Positions 11,659 to 21,526 of a stretch of 64,000 nt of DNA are shown here, in pieces (within the stretch, counting starts at the first letter, position 1; each line of letters opens with the position of its first letter). The stretch spans positions 25,789,446 to 25,853,445 of the forward strand of contig CM022665.1 of assembly GCA_012295275.1 (NCBI GenBank). The letters run 5' to 3'. The translations under genes and the position numbers were made by a program. The notes under the pieces were generated by a model that did no database searches, was not told the DNA's origin, and was given only the letters and a program-made list of their open reading frames with translations. Source of the stretch: Chrysomallon squamiferum. Its lineage: Eukaryota; Mollusca; Gastropoda; Neomphalida; Peltospiridae.

Positions 11659-14600
11659 GTGTGAGCACAAAAAAGTTGCCTTTTAAATGGTTTTACCGAT
11701 TTCAAAACCACCTGAAGATACCAGCAATTCAAGTAGCAGTTGCTCAGGGAGCAATGCTGTTTTTCAAATCTTCAAAAATAAAAAAATTTGAGTTGAATAA
11801 AAATTTTCCACTGTCTGATTATTGATTCGTTCTATTATGGTGATCTAACTGCCAAAAACAACTGGCAAAGGAAACTTCCACAACCGTCAGCTAGAATGCC
11901 AATATCAGCTGGCCCTACTGCTTGTTCAGTGTATTAAATATGAAATCCCTTGCAATAACTGACTGCATTAATGTTACTCATTTTACATGTGATCTTCTGG
12001 GTGGTCTCAAAATGTACAAGCTGATTGATCATAGATAATTATGACCCTGACAGTGATTTCTGGGACATATTTCCCCCCCCCTCCCATAAAAACAACTATA
12101 TATAGCTCACAACAACACAAAAAATCAACAAAAATAAAGAGTTTTATCAACAGCTTTGTGTTTGAAAATGGCAGGGCCAGTTGCAAGGGGATAGTCAGTC
12201 TGGTGAGGACCATCTGTCGATGTGAACTGTATGGTTTTTGCAGTTATGTTGGATCCCACGTCGTAATGTGCTGCAACATAACAAATGTTAACTTTTCTGC
12301 AGATCCGTTCTGATAGGCACTAACTTTATTATTTCTCTTGCCAGTTACTTCCCAGAATGAAGGAAAATGCATCACCTGCAGTCTAGATCTAAAAAATTAT
12401 TATTATTATTTTTTTTTTTTTTTTGATGAGGGGCATTCCCCTGAACCCCTCCCACACCAGCTACAGCCTTTGGGCTGTTGATTACACAACCCAGTATAAA
12501 ATTTAGCATATGATCCTGAGTAGAGATATTGTTCTTTCATTTCTTTATGTGTTTATCATTATTTGATTTGTGTGCTGCCGTATTATGCCTGTTAAGTTAC
12601 AATTATTAGTACATTTTACCAGTCAAATCACAAAAGCAATTTCATTAAATCTCATAATATTTCAGGAATTTTGTATAATTACTGTTTTAACAGATTTACA
12701 GCAATAAGTATATGCATATGAACTAAAAATCATCATTTAAATAAAAATAGATTTTATATTGCTAAAGATATAACTCTTCGTAAAAACATACATAAAAGTT
12801 CTATTAAATAATCTTAAAAAAAAAAAAAAAAAAAATTGAACAAAATAACTAATTTCTGCCTGTGGTGAAATTTGTTACACTATATCTCATATAACACTGT
12901 AAGAAATATTAGAAAGAACTTCTCTGGCCTTCATCTAATTCAAAAGCCATGTGCACTAGCAGTACACATCAATTATACCTGCATTAACTGCAAGGTGGTT
13001 ATCGAGTACACGTCTCCTATGAAGGCAGAGAGAAACTTGATACAGTAAAGCATGCAAGACCTGTCTAATATAACCTCACATATATATAATGGTTACTGTC
13101 AATGGAATTAAAGTCATGCTACTGTTGCTGTCAAGTGGTGCCACTCAACTGTTCTATTGATCTGAGACATAAGTAAATATGTTTGTTGACTAAAACCTGC
13201 AACTGACTGATACATGATTATATAATTAGTTATGTACTGGTTGACCTGACATTTGTAATACTGATAACATAACCTCTTATTTGCATGTATCATTAAAACA
13301 AGAGATAAAATACAAGATTGAAACAGATGGGTGAGAGCATGACATGTGCATATTAGACTGATAGGAACTTGTGCTGAATATATAGATCCCATAATACTTT
13401 CATATGTTTGTGTGTGTATATTTATATCAAGGTTTTAAAGATATAAAAAGGTATTTATAAAATTTTCTCAACAATTTTTAGAATTTGTTAATAATTAAAC
13501 ATTTTCATTTTTTTTTTAGCTAAAAGAATAATGTTCTTTATGTGTCATTGGTGTTTTGACAACAAAGAGGCTTTTATGTGCAGTCTTTTGATTCTACTAT
13601 TGACTAGTTTATCGTGTAAAATCTTCAGATGCTCATATTACTAAAATATATATATATATATTTTTAATATCAATCAACAACCATTATTAACTTTATAATT
13701 TAACTGTTAAGACTGCTCTAATTAATTTTTTTTTGAGGCAAAAAATAAAATTAAAATAAATATTTTTATATATTTACTTTAACTGAATAACCATAATTGA
13801 CTAATCTTCAGAATCTTTCTTACCAACATAAGAGGAATTTTAAAAATTGTGTCATAAAGAGATTCACAGGTCATATTATTCAAGTGGATTTTTATTTGCA
13901 GCACTGCAAAAGTGAGGAACAGGCTTTAAAAATTCTTTGACAGATAATTATACAAAGATGCAGGCAAGTTATCAGTCATAAAAATATTAAATACAAAACT
14001 GTATATAATACATTAATTTTACTGAATTATCACGTATTTATAATTCCAACTATTTTTTAAATGAAGAGAATATTAAAATGAATAGGCTTATCAAATAAAA
14101 ATTTTTTTAAAAATAAAGTTATTATAATTTATTATAATTTTACTGAATACAAAAGATTTATCCAATTTTTAATTTTAAAAAGTTTGTTTTGTGGTTTTTT
14201 TTTTTATTTCTTTAAACAGATGACATGTAAGTATTTTCCGAAACAAAGAAATTAAAATAAATTTTGGGTGGATTCATCTGTGAGCAGCTGTAATTTAAGC
14301 AGACACAAGTTTAAAGTGTAAAATATTATTTTCATTTCACTTGAACAGAAACATTTTAAAATTCCCAAAATACTTGCTTTATAATTAATGAGACCATATT
14401 TTAAAAATACAATATATTTTCTTCCTCAAAATAAAAACAGGAAACAAAATAAAATAAAATTTAGACAGTACTGAAAATGTGTTTGTTTTATGAATTAAAG
14501 CATTTAGATAATTAATATATATGCTAAGAAATAATATCTTGAATTTTCTGAGGATTTAGAAGTATTTAGGAATACTAATATTCCTTTCCCCAGTAGCTTT

Positions 14601-17600
14601 TATTTACCTATTATATAAATGCATTTGGAACAAACAGGTTGATAAAATACAGAAAGCTTTCAGCATGACATAACCCATTAATTATCATTACAAACACAAA
14701 ACAGATTCTCTTATTTTTTGTACAAAAAATATTTTATGTATAGAATTTTTAATTTCAAATCATGTTTTTACTACAGATGAGTTTTCTTTCATACATGAAA
14801 GTAATCTTTCAGCATGTCTGTTTTTTGTAGTTAAAAAACCCCAGCTGTTTTGGCTACCTACCACATAGATGTTATTTGCAAATACATAATCCAGTATATA
14901 CTGATGTTGGAAAAAGTAAATGGGGAAATAAAAACATAACATCAGTCACCTAGTACTAAAACAGACCATTATTCAAAGATTTTCAAGACTTTGAATTTAA
15001 CAGAAAACTGTCAGTGCATTTGATAATTATAAAATTATATTAAATGTAATAATTTTAAGAAGGGCTCACTTTCTACAATTTCTGTCTTCAATAATCTTTC
15101 ATTTGATGTCTTCTACATTTGAAATTAATTTCTTCAGTTCTTTTCAGTGAGCACTGTCCATGACTGTTTACCTACCTTATTTGTCTGCCATACCTATCCT
15201 CCAATCCATTCTTCTCTCTATATATGTTTCACTCTCCAGTGGTTGCAGCAAACCACATACTTAACAATCTACCAGTCTGTTTATTATTTTACTGCTGTTT
15301 ATTACTTACCCAGTTTCTTGTTTCCTGATCAAAGTCTATACAATGGTCCAGTGGCAAGCCCTCGATGTATTCTGTTGTGAAGACCAGTTTAGTACTCAGG
15401 TCATCTATTACTTCAGGCACATAATATGCTGGATAGTCCTTCAGTAATTCTCTATTAAAAATCAATCAGTATATTGCAAAATTATATATTTTATACAAAT
15501 AACAATCAATAGAAGACAAGTTTTATCATGGTTAAAAATAAATGAGATATTTATGATAAACCATAAGTAATCATTTCCGTGTAATTATGGATAGGTTTTT
15601 CTTGTTCTCTTCATCTTCATTTCAGACCAATGTTCTCATACACATTTTTTATTAATGTTCATGTTTATCTAATTTCTGTACATTCTTATAAAATATATAC
15701 ACTTATATAGCAATTTATATTTACTTAGAAACATACAATAGCCTGGAAGATGAAATACCACTATTACTGAAGCTCATGCTCAGAATTATTGTTAGATGTT
15801 TTATTTTTATTTTTAATCTTTAAAAATATGAAAGACAAAATAGATTACTGTGCACTTATATCAAGAGTTTCAAGAAACTTATGTTAAAATGCTGTTTATT
15901 TTTTTCATTTATTTTTTGTTTTGTTATATCAACACTTTCAACTTTGAGTGCAAGCAAGTCCACACAGTGTATATGGATTAACCTAAATACTGAGACTAGG
16001 TCATAAAAGTTAAATGTGGCTTACAATATATTATTTTAAATGCATACATTTTTTTTAAATTGTGCCTTTCTCTCACTGTAAGTATGTTAAATTTAACAGT
16101 CTTACCTAAACAGTCTACAGTATTTTGCTTCTCTGATGTAGTCAACTTCCCAAGCTAATTCTGTTTTGGCTACTTCTATAGCACTTTCAATGTACATACC
16201 TGAAAAAAACATTATCTGTGCAACACAATATCTCTTAGGAACAAATATATTAATTTTTGCTTACACAATATCTCTTAGGAACAAATAAATTAATTTTTGC
16301 TTACACAATATCTCTTAGGAACAAATAAATTAATTTTTGCTTACACAATATCTCTTAGGAACAAATAAATTAATTTTTGCTTATACATTTTACCATTGCC
16401 AGTTAACAGCTGTCATGTGATTTCTAATCTTAATGTATAAGGTAAGAAATCTATGGATTAATCTTACTTATTAACAGAATATATATTTTACAAGAACAGA
16501 TAAGAAGACAATAAAGGATTTGAGTGTATTTTGTTAAGCATTTTTAAGAATTTAAATCTGGTAGCTGCATTGAATGAATCTTCATTTATTTTATTTACCA
16601 TCACAAGCTGGTTTTTACATAATGATTGTATGAGAAAGGAAATCTGCTGCTACTACTTCATGGAAACTGTCATTAAATAACTAAAGGTTGGGGTTTTTTA
16701 AACCTTAACTTTTTAATAAAGAATGAAGCATATACTATTGCCATGGGCAAACAAGTCAAAAAACTATAGTCTGAATAATTATTAAGATGTTAAATTTAAT
16801 ATAACTAAGCAAGTTAGGTTGGTGAATTTAGTGTAACACCTACATCACAGAACAGATTAATTTTCTGTTTTTCAATAATCATTTTGGGTTTTATTTAATT
16901 TTTCTTTGACAAAGTTTTTCAAAAATTGCTTTGTGTGCATTATGAAAGTTCTGTATTTTGTATATTAAAAATAACGATGTGTAGTGCAATTTATAGATCC
17001 TAACCATAACTATTTTATAAATAAAAGTAAAGTATTAATCAAAATGAATGAATTTCTTACATCTGTTAAAACTGCATTTCATACCAATAGCATAATTATG
17101 TATAAGTAGTACAAGAACTGGTATTAAATTTATTTCCCTTTACCAGAATTTCATAAAGTATTAAAAAAAAAAAATTGAATAAATTATCTGCGATTTTCTT
17201 GTTAGTAATAATTAAATATATTGTGTTTTATTTATTCTTACCAGGTGGTAGTATCTCCCAAACATTCAACACAGCCATCAGATTGTTGATGTCACTATCA
17301 ATACTTTTGGCAACCCCTGGATACTGTAATATAAAATAAGACTCGTATGCATGTGATGTTATTATTACATTTGTTTAATATTATAAGGCAATTATAATTA
17401 TTTTCTTTACACTAGCAGTATTAACACAAAAAGAGCATTTTTACGAACTTTATTATTGTGACTCTGCTCTAGCAGTATTTACCTGAACTTTAACGGCAAC
17501 CTTTCTGCCATTTTTCAGCGTGGCCAAATGAACCTGTCCAATGGAGGCAGCAGCAAAAGGTTTCTCATCAAAAGATGAAACTTTACTTCTCCAGTCTGGT

Positions 17601-20600
17601 CCAAGCTCTTTGTTCATTACTTTCTAAAACAAACATGTGGGAATGAATGACTGAATGAATGTTAGTGACACCTGAACATTTTTTTAATATTTGTGTCTTT
17701 GGGTTGTTAAAAACAGAGCTGTGTAATGATAAATAAAGACTAAAAAAAAGGTTGGCTGCTGATAGCAGGAAAGATGTAAAAACAGACTAGCTGATATTTC
17801 TTCATAACTCTCCTGTAGCATTTAGCTACATCTTCGTTGGAATGCAGGAACAGCAAAAATAAATATATAATTACTCTACTTTTCTGTTAGCCAGAAAGGT
17901 AAACAATTTATTATTATTATAATTTTTTATTTTTTATTTATTTTTGCTGTTTCATGTTCAAATTATAACCTGGATGAATATAACACATAAAAAAAAAAGT
18001 AAATAACACTTAAAACAAATTTGTTTTCATTTTTAAAAGCATTTAGTAATTATTACCAATTTTTGTTTTGGTTAATTTTATGCATTAAAAATTAATATGC
18101 TGACACCAATAATATGTGTAAATAGTTAATGGAAGAAATCTTTGAAAAACTTTTTCTCAGATGAAAATATGAACTCTACCAGTGTCTGTGATGAAGGCAT
18201 AAAATCAGCACTCTGACGAACCCGCTCAAATATTGCCTGCCACTGAGGACTGATCATTGAATTATCTAACAACAGTGACAAAATAATAATAAACAAAAAT
18301 AAAAATCTGTTTGTCCTCAGAATATAAAAACAGATAATAATTATTACTGACATTTAAAACAGCAAATCTAGTAAATGAAATTTTGTTTATTATTGTTTTG
18401 AGTCAGTCAGACCGTATATTTTGAATTACTGAATAGCAATGGTGTAAAAACTTTCACACAGATTCATTATCTTTTACAGTGGTTGTACATGTCCGATTAT
18501 GAAAAATAATTTATTACTAAAAAATATATATAAAGAGAAGTAAAATTCAAAAAGATAAATTTACACACTTAGATCAAAAAAATTACTTTAAAAATCTCAA
18601 AAGAAAGTTACCTTGAATACTAAGCAGCTGACCCAGTTTGAGGGCAGCTCCACGAACACGACACAGGGTATTTACAATTCTTTCTGCATTAGCTTCAGTC
18701 AGAAAAGGACTTTTAGCTAAAATTTAAAAAGGTAAATCAAAAAGCCTTACATTTACTGGCTTTAAAACAGTTAACAGATCTGTGGTTTAATTGCCATGAA
18801 AATCAAAAAGATTAAAACCAAATTTTAAATAGACTATTTGATCAAGTTTATTAGTTGAAAAGATGTGGAATAACTTATGAAATATTAATTATATCATGTA
18901 TAAAAGAAATATTAAATATATTTTATTCTTAAACAAAAAGTACTTTATATTTAAATTTTTTAAATTTAAAATCTGAAGAGAAAAGAAAATTACAGTTTAC
19001 CTTTATCCCCTAAACCCACAGACCTCCTGGCTACTTCTGCTAAAGCTCCAATTCCCAGGCCAGCTGCAAGACCTAATGGAAGAAGACAGAGAACAAATAA
19101 ATATCCCCAAATTAATAATAATAAATACAAGTCAAAGTTATTTAACTGTACACATGCAAAACTAACAATACCACAGAACAAAAAATGAAGGATAAACAGG
19201 GAAAATAAATGTCTGTGTGTGTGCTTTATTAGTCTTGCTAATTGAAATACTGATTGTAACTAATTTATAATTCTTTTTAATAATTAATTATGGCTTATAG
19301 AAAAACAACAGTGCTGCTTGGGAAAGCACATACCATGAAATTTTAACACTCCAGCTGTAAACCACAGTCTGTGTGTAATGAAAAGGATTGATCCTGTGCC
19401 CTATCATGCTGCAGGTAAAGACTTTACATTGAACTATACAACTAGTTCCAGATAAATGCTTTGAGAGGACTATAAAACATATGGTACTAATAAAATATTG
19501 TTAAAGACTAATATATATCAAAAAAGTTAAATTAAATTTAAAAAAAAAGACAGATATATTTTAAACAATATACCTCCATAATTGACAAGACGACTAACTC
19601 TGGATACTGGAACCCGTCTCTGACGAGATGATGGATTAAGCTGTAAATAACAGAATAACAAATTTTACATTTCATAAATTATCATCTTACCCAGAGGTAA
19701 TCAACTTAATAATTACTAGAGCAAGTTTCACTATTTTACACGATTCTAATCAACTAGTATTGGTTAACTGCAAGATAATTGTTTGTTTTGTTGGGCTTTT
19801 TTATATTAATAATACAAAATAAAATTTAACAATTTTATTTAAATACTTTATATTTTAAAACATTTAAAAAACAGTTCTTGTTTAATTTTAAAGTTTGTTT
19901 TTATAATAATATCTCTTGAATATATACACACACACACACACACATTTTGGACAATTTTTAATATATAGCTTGAGAAAAAACTGCCTATATTTGTCCTTTT
20001 ATATGAACTTTCCTTTATTATATAAAACACATGCAGCTGTTTTGGTAACCAACTACATAGCACTGGCATCAACGGGAAACATCCCAAAGGATGTTCAAAA
20101 TATATGAGATAGATTTTCCTTTGTATATTTCTTCTAAACATAGACATCAAATACTGGAATGAAAAACTAATACAAAATTTTAATGACCATAGAGGCAAAA
20201 TCCTACTTTATTTTCTTCAGACATTAAAAACGTTGCTGAATCTGTTTTCACTGGTGCTTGTTTTGCTGGTTGGTTAGTTTTCACAGCTGTAGGTGAAGGT
20301 GTCTCCTCCTGTGAGATTCTTTCTGATGCATTACGAGGTAAGTTAGTTGTTTTAACTGTGGAAACCTTCTTGTGTTCTTGTTTCTTGTCTTTTTCTCTAG
20401 AACTGTCCCTAACAACACTATCTGATTGAAAATTTGTATTAAAATCACTTTCAGAAGAAAATATTTTTTTCTCCTTTATAACGTCATCTGTTGCACTATC
20501 TTGTTCAGGCTTCTCCTAGTATTAAATGAAAAAAAAAAATGTACATAAATGCAATTATAATCAATAAACTTATCACCCATTTTCAAATTTAGGTGTAAAT

Positions 20601-20810
20601 AAGACACTTGTATCTTACATATAAACTCAAAGAAAGCTGATGTTTTATTCAAATATATATATTTATCAGATTTAATGTAATTCAAAAATGAAATATTACT
20701 GTTTACAAAAAAAAATTATTTCACAAAAAATCAGCAAACAGCCTAATGAAATATTAGATCTGTATTGTATTCACATATCTAATTTTAGATATTCAAGATA
20801 CGTATTATTT

Positions 20811-20853
<43 letters not shown>

Positions 20854-21117
20854 CAACAACAACAATAATTAATAAATTTACATAGCTCAGATGAGACTTT
20901 CTGTTTTTATTTAATTATTTACCTGAGTGCTGTAAGATGGTTTTGAATATGAAGTGCATGTTTCCTTGGTTTTAGTTGTACATTCTTCAACAGCAGTGCG
21001 TAAACTGGAATTCATCCATATCCTTGACCATTCATTGCTCTGGTATTTAAACAAAGCCTTGGAAATATTTTCAAGTCCTCGAATAAATCCAGCTAAATCT
21101 CCAACCCTTCCAGCCAT
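1855..21117 (-). CDS. COQ8: COQ8/ADCK3-type atypical kinase (UbiB family), 13 coding exons
   Basis: This is the mitochondrial UbiB-family ATPase/kinase-like protein that supports the coenzyme Q biosynthesis complex on the matrix side of the inner membrane. I assembled these exons: 20923-21117, 20207-20515, 19574-19640, 19001-19072, 18612-18716, 18180-18265, 17483-17623, 17242-17323, 16106-16199, 15310-15451, 3855-3962, 3318-3470 and 1855-2190. All have GT/AG boundaries and compatible phases, giving 629 aa as read (human COQ8A is about 650). Visible motifs: a Gly-rich membrane helix at about residues 187-205, KLGQ at 241-244, the A-rich loop AAASIGQVH from 302, the VAVK lysine at 323, DPNWSNF at 453-459 and DFG at 472. 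Residues 66-168 (exon 2) are a Lys/Ser/Glu-rich unconserved linker. The extreme C-terminus is read in the wrong frame because of an apparent one-base loss at 1967-1968. An ADCK4/COQ8B-like paralogue identity cannot be separated from COQ8A here. Confidence 0.95.
1877..1882 (-). promoter_or_regulatory. Candidate COQ8 polyadenylation signal
   Basis: AATAAA on the minus strand, about 18 nt beyond the TGA that the conserved frame would use (1901-1903). In the uncorrected frame it would lie inside the coding sequence. Such hexamers are common by chance in AT-rich DNA. Confidence 0.3.
2768..2820. repeat. (AAAAT)n array
   Basis: About ten consecutive AAAAT pentamers. Confidence 0.95.
3201..3248 (+). 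repeat. Inverted repeat / hairpin in COQ8 intron 12
   Basis: Arm CTGCGACAGACATGC (3201-3215) pairs with GCGTGTCTGTCGTAG (3234-3248) around an 18-nt loop. All 15 positions pair as plus-strand RNA if two G-U wobbles are allowed. Its role is unknown. Confidence 0.6.
3318..3470 (-). CDS. COQ8: COQ8 exon 12 (DFG)
   Basis: 51 codons, phase 0. Starts [12 protein letters not shown], the DFG metal-binding motif (D472), and ends with the FLTGYE segment conserved in the family. Confidence 0.97.
3471..3854 (-). other. COQ8 intron 11
   Basis: AT-rich spacer with A/AAT-rich runs and no recognisable gene. Confidence 0.7.
3855..3962 (-). CDS. COQ8: COQ8 exon 11 (catalytic DPNWSNF)
   Basis: 36 codons, phase 0. 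Contains [19 protein letters not shown]453 and N458 are the catalytic-loop and metal-binding residues of the family. Confidence 0.97.
3963..6383 (-). other. COQ8 intron 10, part downstream of the nested GPCR
   Basis: AT-rich DNA with A/AAAT-rich stretches near 4130-4190 and 4490-4520. Overlapping frames of up to 134 aa at 5085-5573 show no family resemblance. The part nearest 6383 is probably the GPCR 3' UTR. Confidence 0.55.
6384..7475 (-). CDS. Class A (rhodopsin-like) GPCR, adenosine-receptor-like, intronless
   Basis: Seven-transmembrane receptor of 363 aa in one exon, expected at the plasma membrane and coupled to G proteins. Visible marks: N-glycosylation sites at N4 and N13, GN in TM1 (N51), LAVAD in TM2 (D79), C107 and C182 for the TM3-EL2 disulfide, DRY at 131-133, FWMP at 261-264, NPIVY at 300-304 and a CC palmitoylation candidate at 325-326. 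The [10 protein letters not shown] end of TM5, EISSAK before TM6 and [10 protein letters not shown] in TM7 resemble adenosine receptors. There is no aminergic Asp at 3.32 (Ala), so an amine receptor is unlikely. The adenosine-contact positions 6.52, 6.55 and 7.43 are Met, Ser and Met rather than His, Asn and His, so the ligand is unknown. It lies wholly inside COQ8 intron 10 on the same strand. Confidence 0.93.
   Translation of the reverse strand: MAENTTVFEFINNFTTVQSVSEKNAKLDLILFGRIFAGIDICLAPFIIGGNLLVLVAVCSEPKLQTITNSYIASLAVADLLVGLVTIPLYSLFYLKIGKLDENKYACLFRCGMAIYSCGSSLLNLLLMSFDRYLAVIYPLKYLALMTPGRAKRALTFLWVFSTVLSFLPLAGWNTWKENSPCDLYTVLSKEYIYIAVHVQVLGCLTFTSLMYIRIFYTARRHHRQIQATCVYASAMAKKKTEKEISSAKVMSLVLLLFVLFWMPYMACSALKYIKSVPWDLVEVLKSFALCLSMSNSMVNPIVYAFLKKDFRDTFKKFLFRKFGCCFRHGEMTVQSIANIPDGHVLSSSKVIPEENALSITQI
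7476..9811 (-). other. COQ8 intron 10, GPCR 5' flank
   Basis: Presumed promoter and 5' UTR of the nested GPCR, then AT-rich DNA with AAAT arrays (about 7511-7560, 8270-8300, 8540-8590) and an AAT run (about 8651-8677). No coding frame is recognisable and no specific promoter element stands out. Confidence 0.5.
7511..7560. repeat. (AAAT)n microsatellite
   Basis: About 12 AAAT units with one interrupting G, 36 bp upstream of the GPCR start codon. Confidence 0.9.
9812..10353. mobile_element. Tigger/pogo-type (TcMar) DNA transposon remnant, 542 bp
   Basis: Terminal inverted repeats: the left end reads CAGTGGAACCTCGGGTTACG, and the right end, read on the minus strand, CTGTGGAACCTCAGGTTATG. The match is about 18 of 20. 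The element is flanked by TA on both sides (9810-9811 and 10354-10355), the mariner-superfamily target duplication. The termini resemble the CAG(T)GGAACCTCGGTTACGA ends typical of Tigger elements. Inside is a truncated transposase start at 10174. At 542 bp it is a non-autonomous, internally deleted copy within COQ8 intron 10. Confidence 0.85.
10174..10308 (+). pseudogene. Truncated Tigger/pogo transposase N-terminus
   Basis: A 44-codon frame beginning [16 protein letters not shown] and continuing [17 protein letters not shown]. This resembles the start of the N-terminal helix-turn-helix of pogo/Tigger transposases (pattern VEVKKEIIxKHExG). It ends soon after at TGA, and the CENP-B-like DNA-binding and DDE domains are missing. 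Confidence 0.7.
10356..15309 (-). other. COQ8 intron 10, upstream part
   Basis: AT-rich intron with an (AAT)n array at about 11586-11655, a C-run near 12071 and a T-run near 12411-12424. I see no conserved coding exon. The short frames at 12041-12313 and 13114-13392 do not resemble known proteins. Confidence 0.6.
11586..11655. repeat. (AAT)n microsatellite
   Basis: About 23 uninterrupted AAT units. On the minus strand it yields a false poly-Leu frame. Confidence 0.95.
15310..15451 (-). CDS. COQ8: COQ8 exon 10
   Basis: Encodes [20 protein letters not shown] followed by the linker to the C-lobe. The donor TGG|GTAAGT opens the 11.3-kb intron that hosts the nested GPCR gene and a Tigger remnant. 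Confidence 0.95.
15452..16105 (-). other. COQ8 intron 9
   Basis: AT-rich, with no recognisable feature other than its splice sites. Confidence 0.7.
16106..16199 (-). CDS. COQ8: COQ8 exon 9
   Basis: Encodes [19 protein letters not shown], the counterpart of the human LRRELALECDYQREA helix. A 40-bp x4 tandem repeat lies 23 bp upstream of its acceptor. Confidence 0.95.
16223..16382. repeat. 40-bp tandem repeat, 4 copies, in COQ8 intron 8
   Basis: Four near-identical 40-bp units beginning ACACAATATCTCTTAGGAAC and ending TTTTTGCTT; the first copy differs by one base (ATAT for AAAT). The array begins 23 bp upstream (in transcript sense) of the exon 9 acceptor, so it occupies the branch-point region. 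Confidence 0.97.
16383..17241 (-). other. COQ8 intron 8, remainder
   Basis: AT-rich sequence without recognisable genes. Confidence 0.65.
17242..17323 (-). CDS. COQ8: COQ8 exon 8
   Basis: Encodes [20 protein letters not shown], closely similar to the human segment after the VAMKIQ strand. The donor is CCTG|GTAAGAA. Confidence 0.96.
17483..17623 (-). CDS. COQ8: COQ8 exon 7 (A-rich loop, VAVK lysine)
   Basis: 47 codons, phase 0 at both ends. Contains [13 protein letters not shown], where the alanine-rich loop replaces the kinase glycine-rich loop, and VAVKVQ, which carries the nucleotide-binding lysine (residue 323). Confidence 0.97.
18180..18265 (-). CDS. COQ8: COQ8 exon 6
   Basis: Encodes the conserved segment [13 protein letters not shown]. 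The donor is ACACTG|GTAGAG. The frame remains open past the donor to 18126, but family similarity stops at the splice site. Confidence 0.95.
18612..18716 (-). CDS. COQ8: COQ8 exon 5 (KxGQ motif)
   Basis: Encodes the UbiB-specific helix with [14 protein letters not shown], including the KxGQ motif (residues 241-244) that defines the family and occludes the usual protein-substrate pocket. Phase 1 at both ends. Confidence 0.97.
19001..19072 (-). CDS. COQ8: COQ8 exon 4 (Gly-rich membrane helix)
   Basis: Encodes the Gly-rich [17 protein letters not shown] helix, matching the single membrane helix of animal COQ8 proteins. The donor is AAAG|GTAAAC. Confidence 0.95.
19320..19445 (-). repeat. Possible tRNA-derived SINE copy in COQ8 intron 3
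   Basis: On the minus strand a box-A-like TAGTTCAATGT (about 19428-19438) is followed, about 40 nt on, by GATCAATCC (19385-19393), which fits the Pol III box B consensus GWTCRANNC. The CACAGGATCARTCC core recurs near 40200 in the same orientation. Diverged, and no clear target duplication seen. Confidence 0.4.
19574..19640 (-). CDS. COQ8: COQ8 exon 3
   Basis: 22 codons plus 1 base, encoding a basic stretch ([17 protein letters not shown]) like the RERKVPVTRIGRLANFG region of human COQ8A, just before the membrane helix. The acceptor is TTACAG and the donor GGAG|GTATA. Confidence 0.93.
20207..20515 (-). CDS. COQ8: COQ8 exon 2 (low-complexity linker)
   Basis: 103 codons rich in Lys, Ser, Glu and Thr, phase 0 at both ends. 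The acceptor is ACTAG|GAG and the donor AAA|GTAGGA. The sequence corresponds in position to the poorly conserved N-terminal region of animal COQ8 and carries no recognisable motif. The donor is the least canonical of the gene but is the one that keeps the frame into exon 3. Confidence 0.75.
20812..20865. repeat. (AAT)n-(CAA)n compound microsatellite
   Basis: About 13 TAA units followed by five CAA units, in COQ8 intron 1. Confidence 0.93.
20923..21117 (-). CDS. COQ8: COQ8 exon 1 (start codon)
   Basis: 65 codons starting [12 protein letters not shown]. The ATG sits in the context ACCATGG, a good initiation context. The donor is CAG|GTAAAT, phase 0. The N-terminal stretch could form an amphipathic mitochondrial helix like that of COQ8A. 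Confidence 0.88.
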
Positions 21118-21454
21118 GGTAAATATATTCCAGAACTATTAAAAACAGTAACACAAATTTGTATTTTATTTAAGTAACTGAAACTTTTATTGTTTATTAT
21201 TATTATTATTTTTATTTTTATTTTTTTTTAAATGTTATGAAAAATAATCTCTGATCAGTTCATCTAGATTTGTTTACTAATACATATTTTAATTATTGCA
21301 TCAGGAAGGATTAAACTTAGGTGACAGTGTGTAGTCTCTTTATTTGTGCATTCTAAATATTGTTTTATGTTCTGAAAACAATCTTTATTGATTCTAAATT
21401 CAAGTTCATGCTTAATATCCGTTGATCTCACTCACTTTCAAAGAGTCTTTGACA

Positions 21455-21526
<72 letters not shown>

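Noticed and set aside
11477-11668. Poly-Leu minus-strand frame
   Set aside because: It is the (AAT)n array read backwards, with no real protein features.
16223-16382. CRISPR-like repeat array
   Set aside because: The four 40-bp units are directly adjacent without spacers, inside a eukaryotic intron.
18990-19181. 63-aa minus-strand frame as an independent small membrane protein
   Set aside because: Its conserved part is COQ8 exon 4; the rest is intron sequence read through the acceptor.
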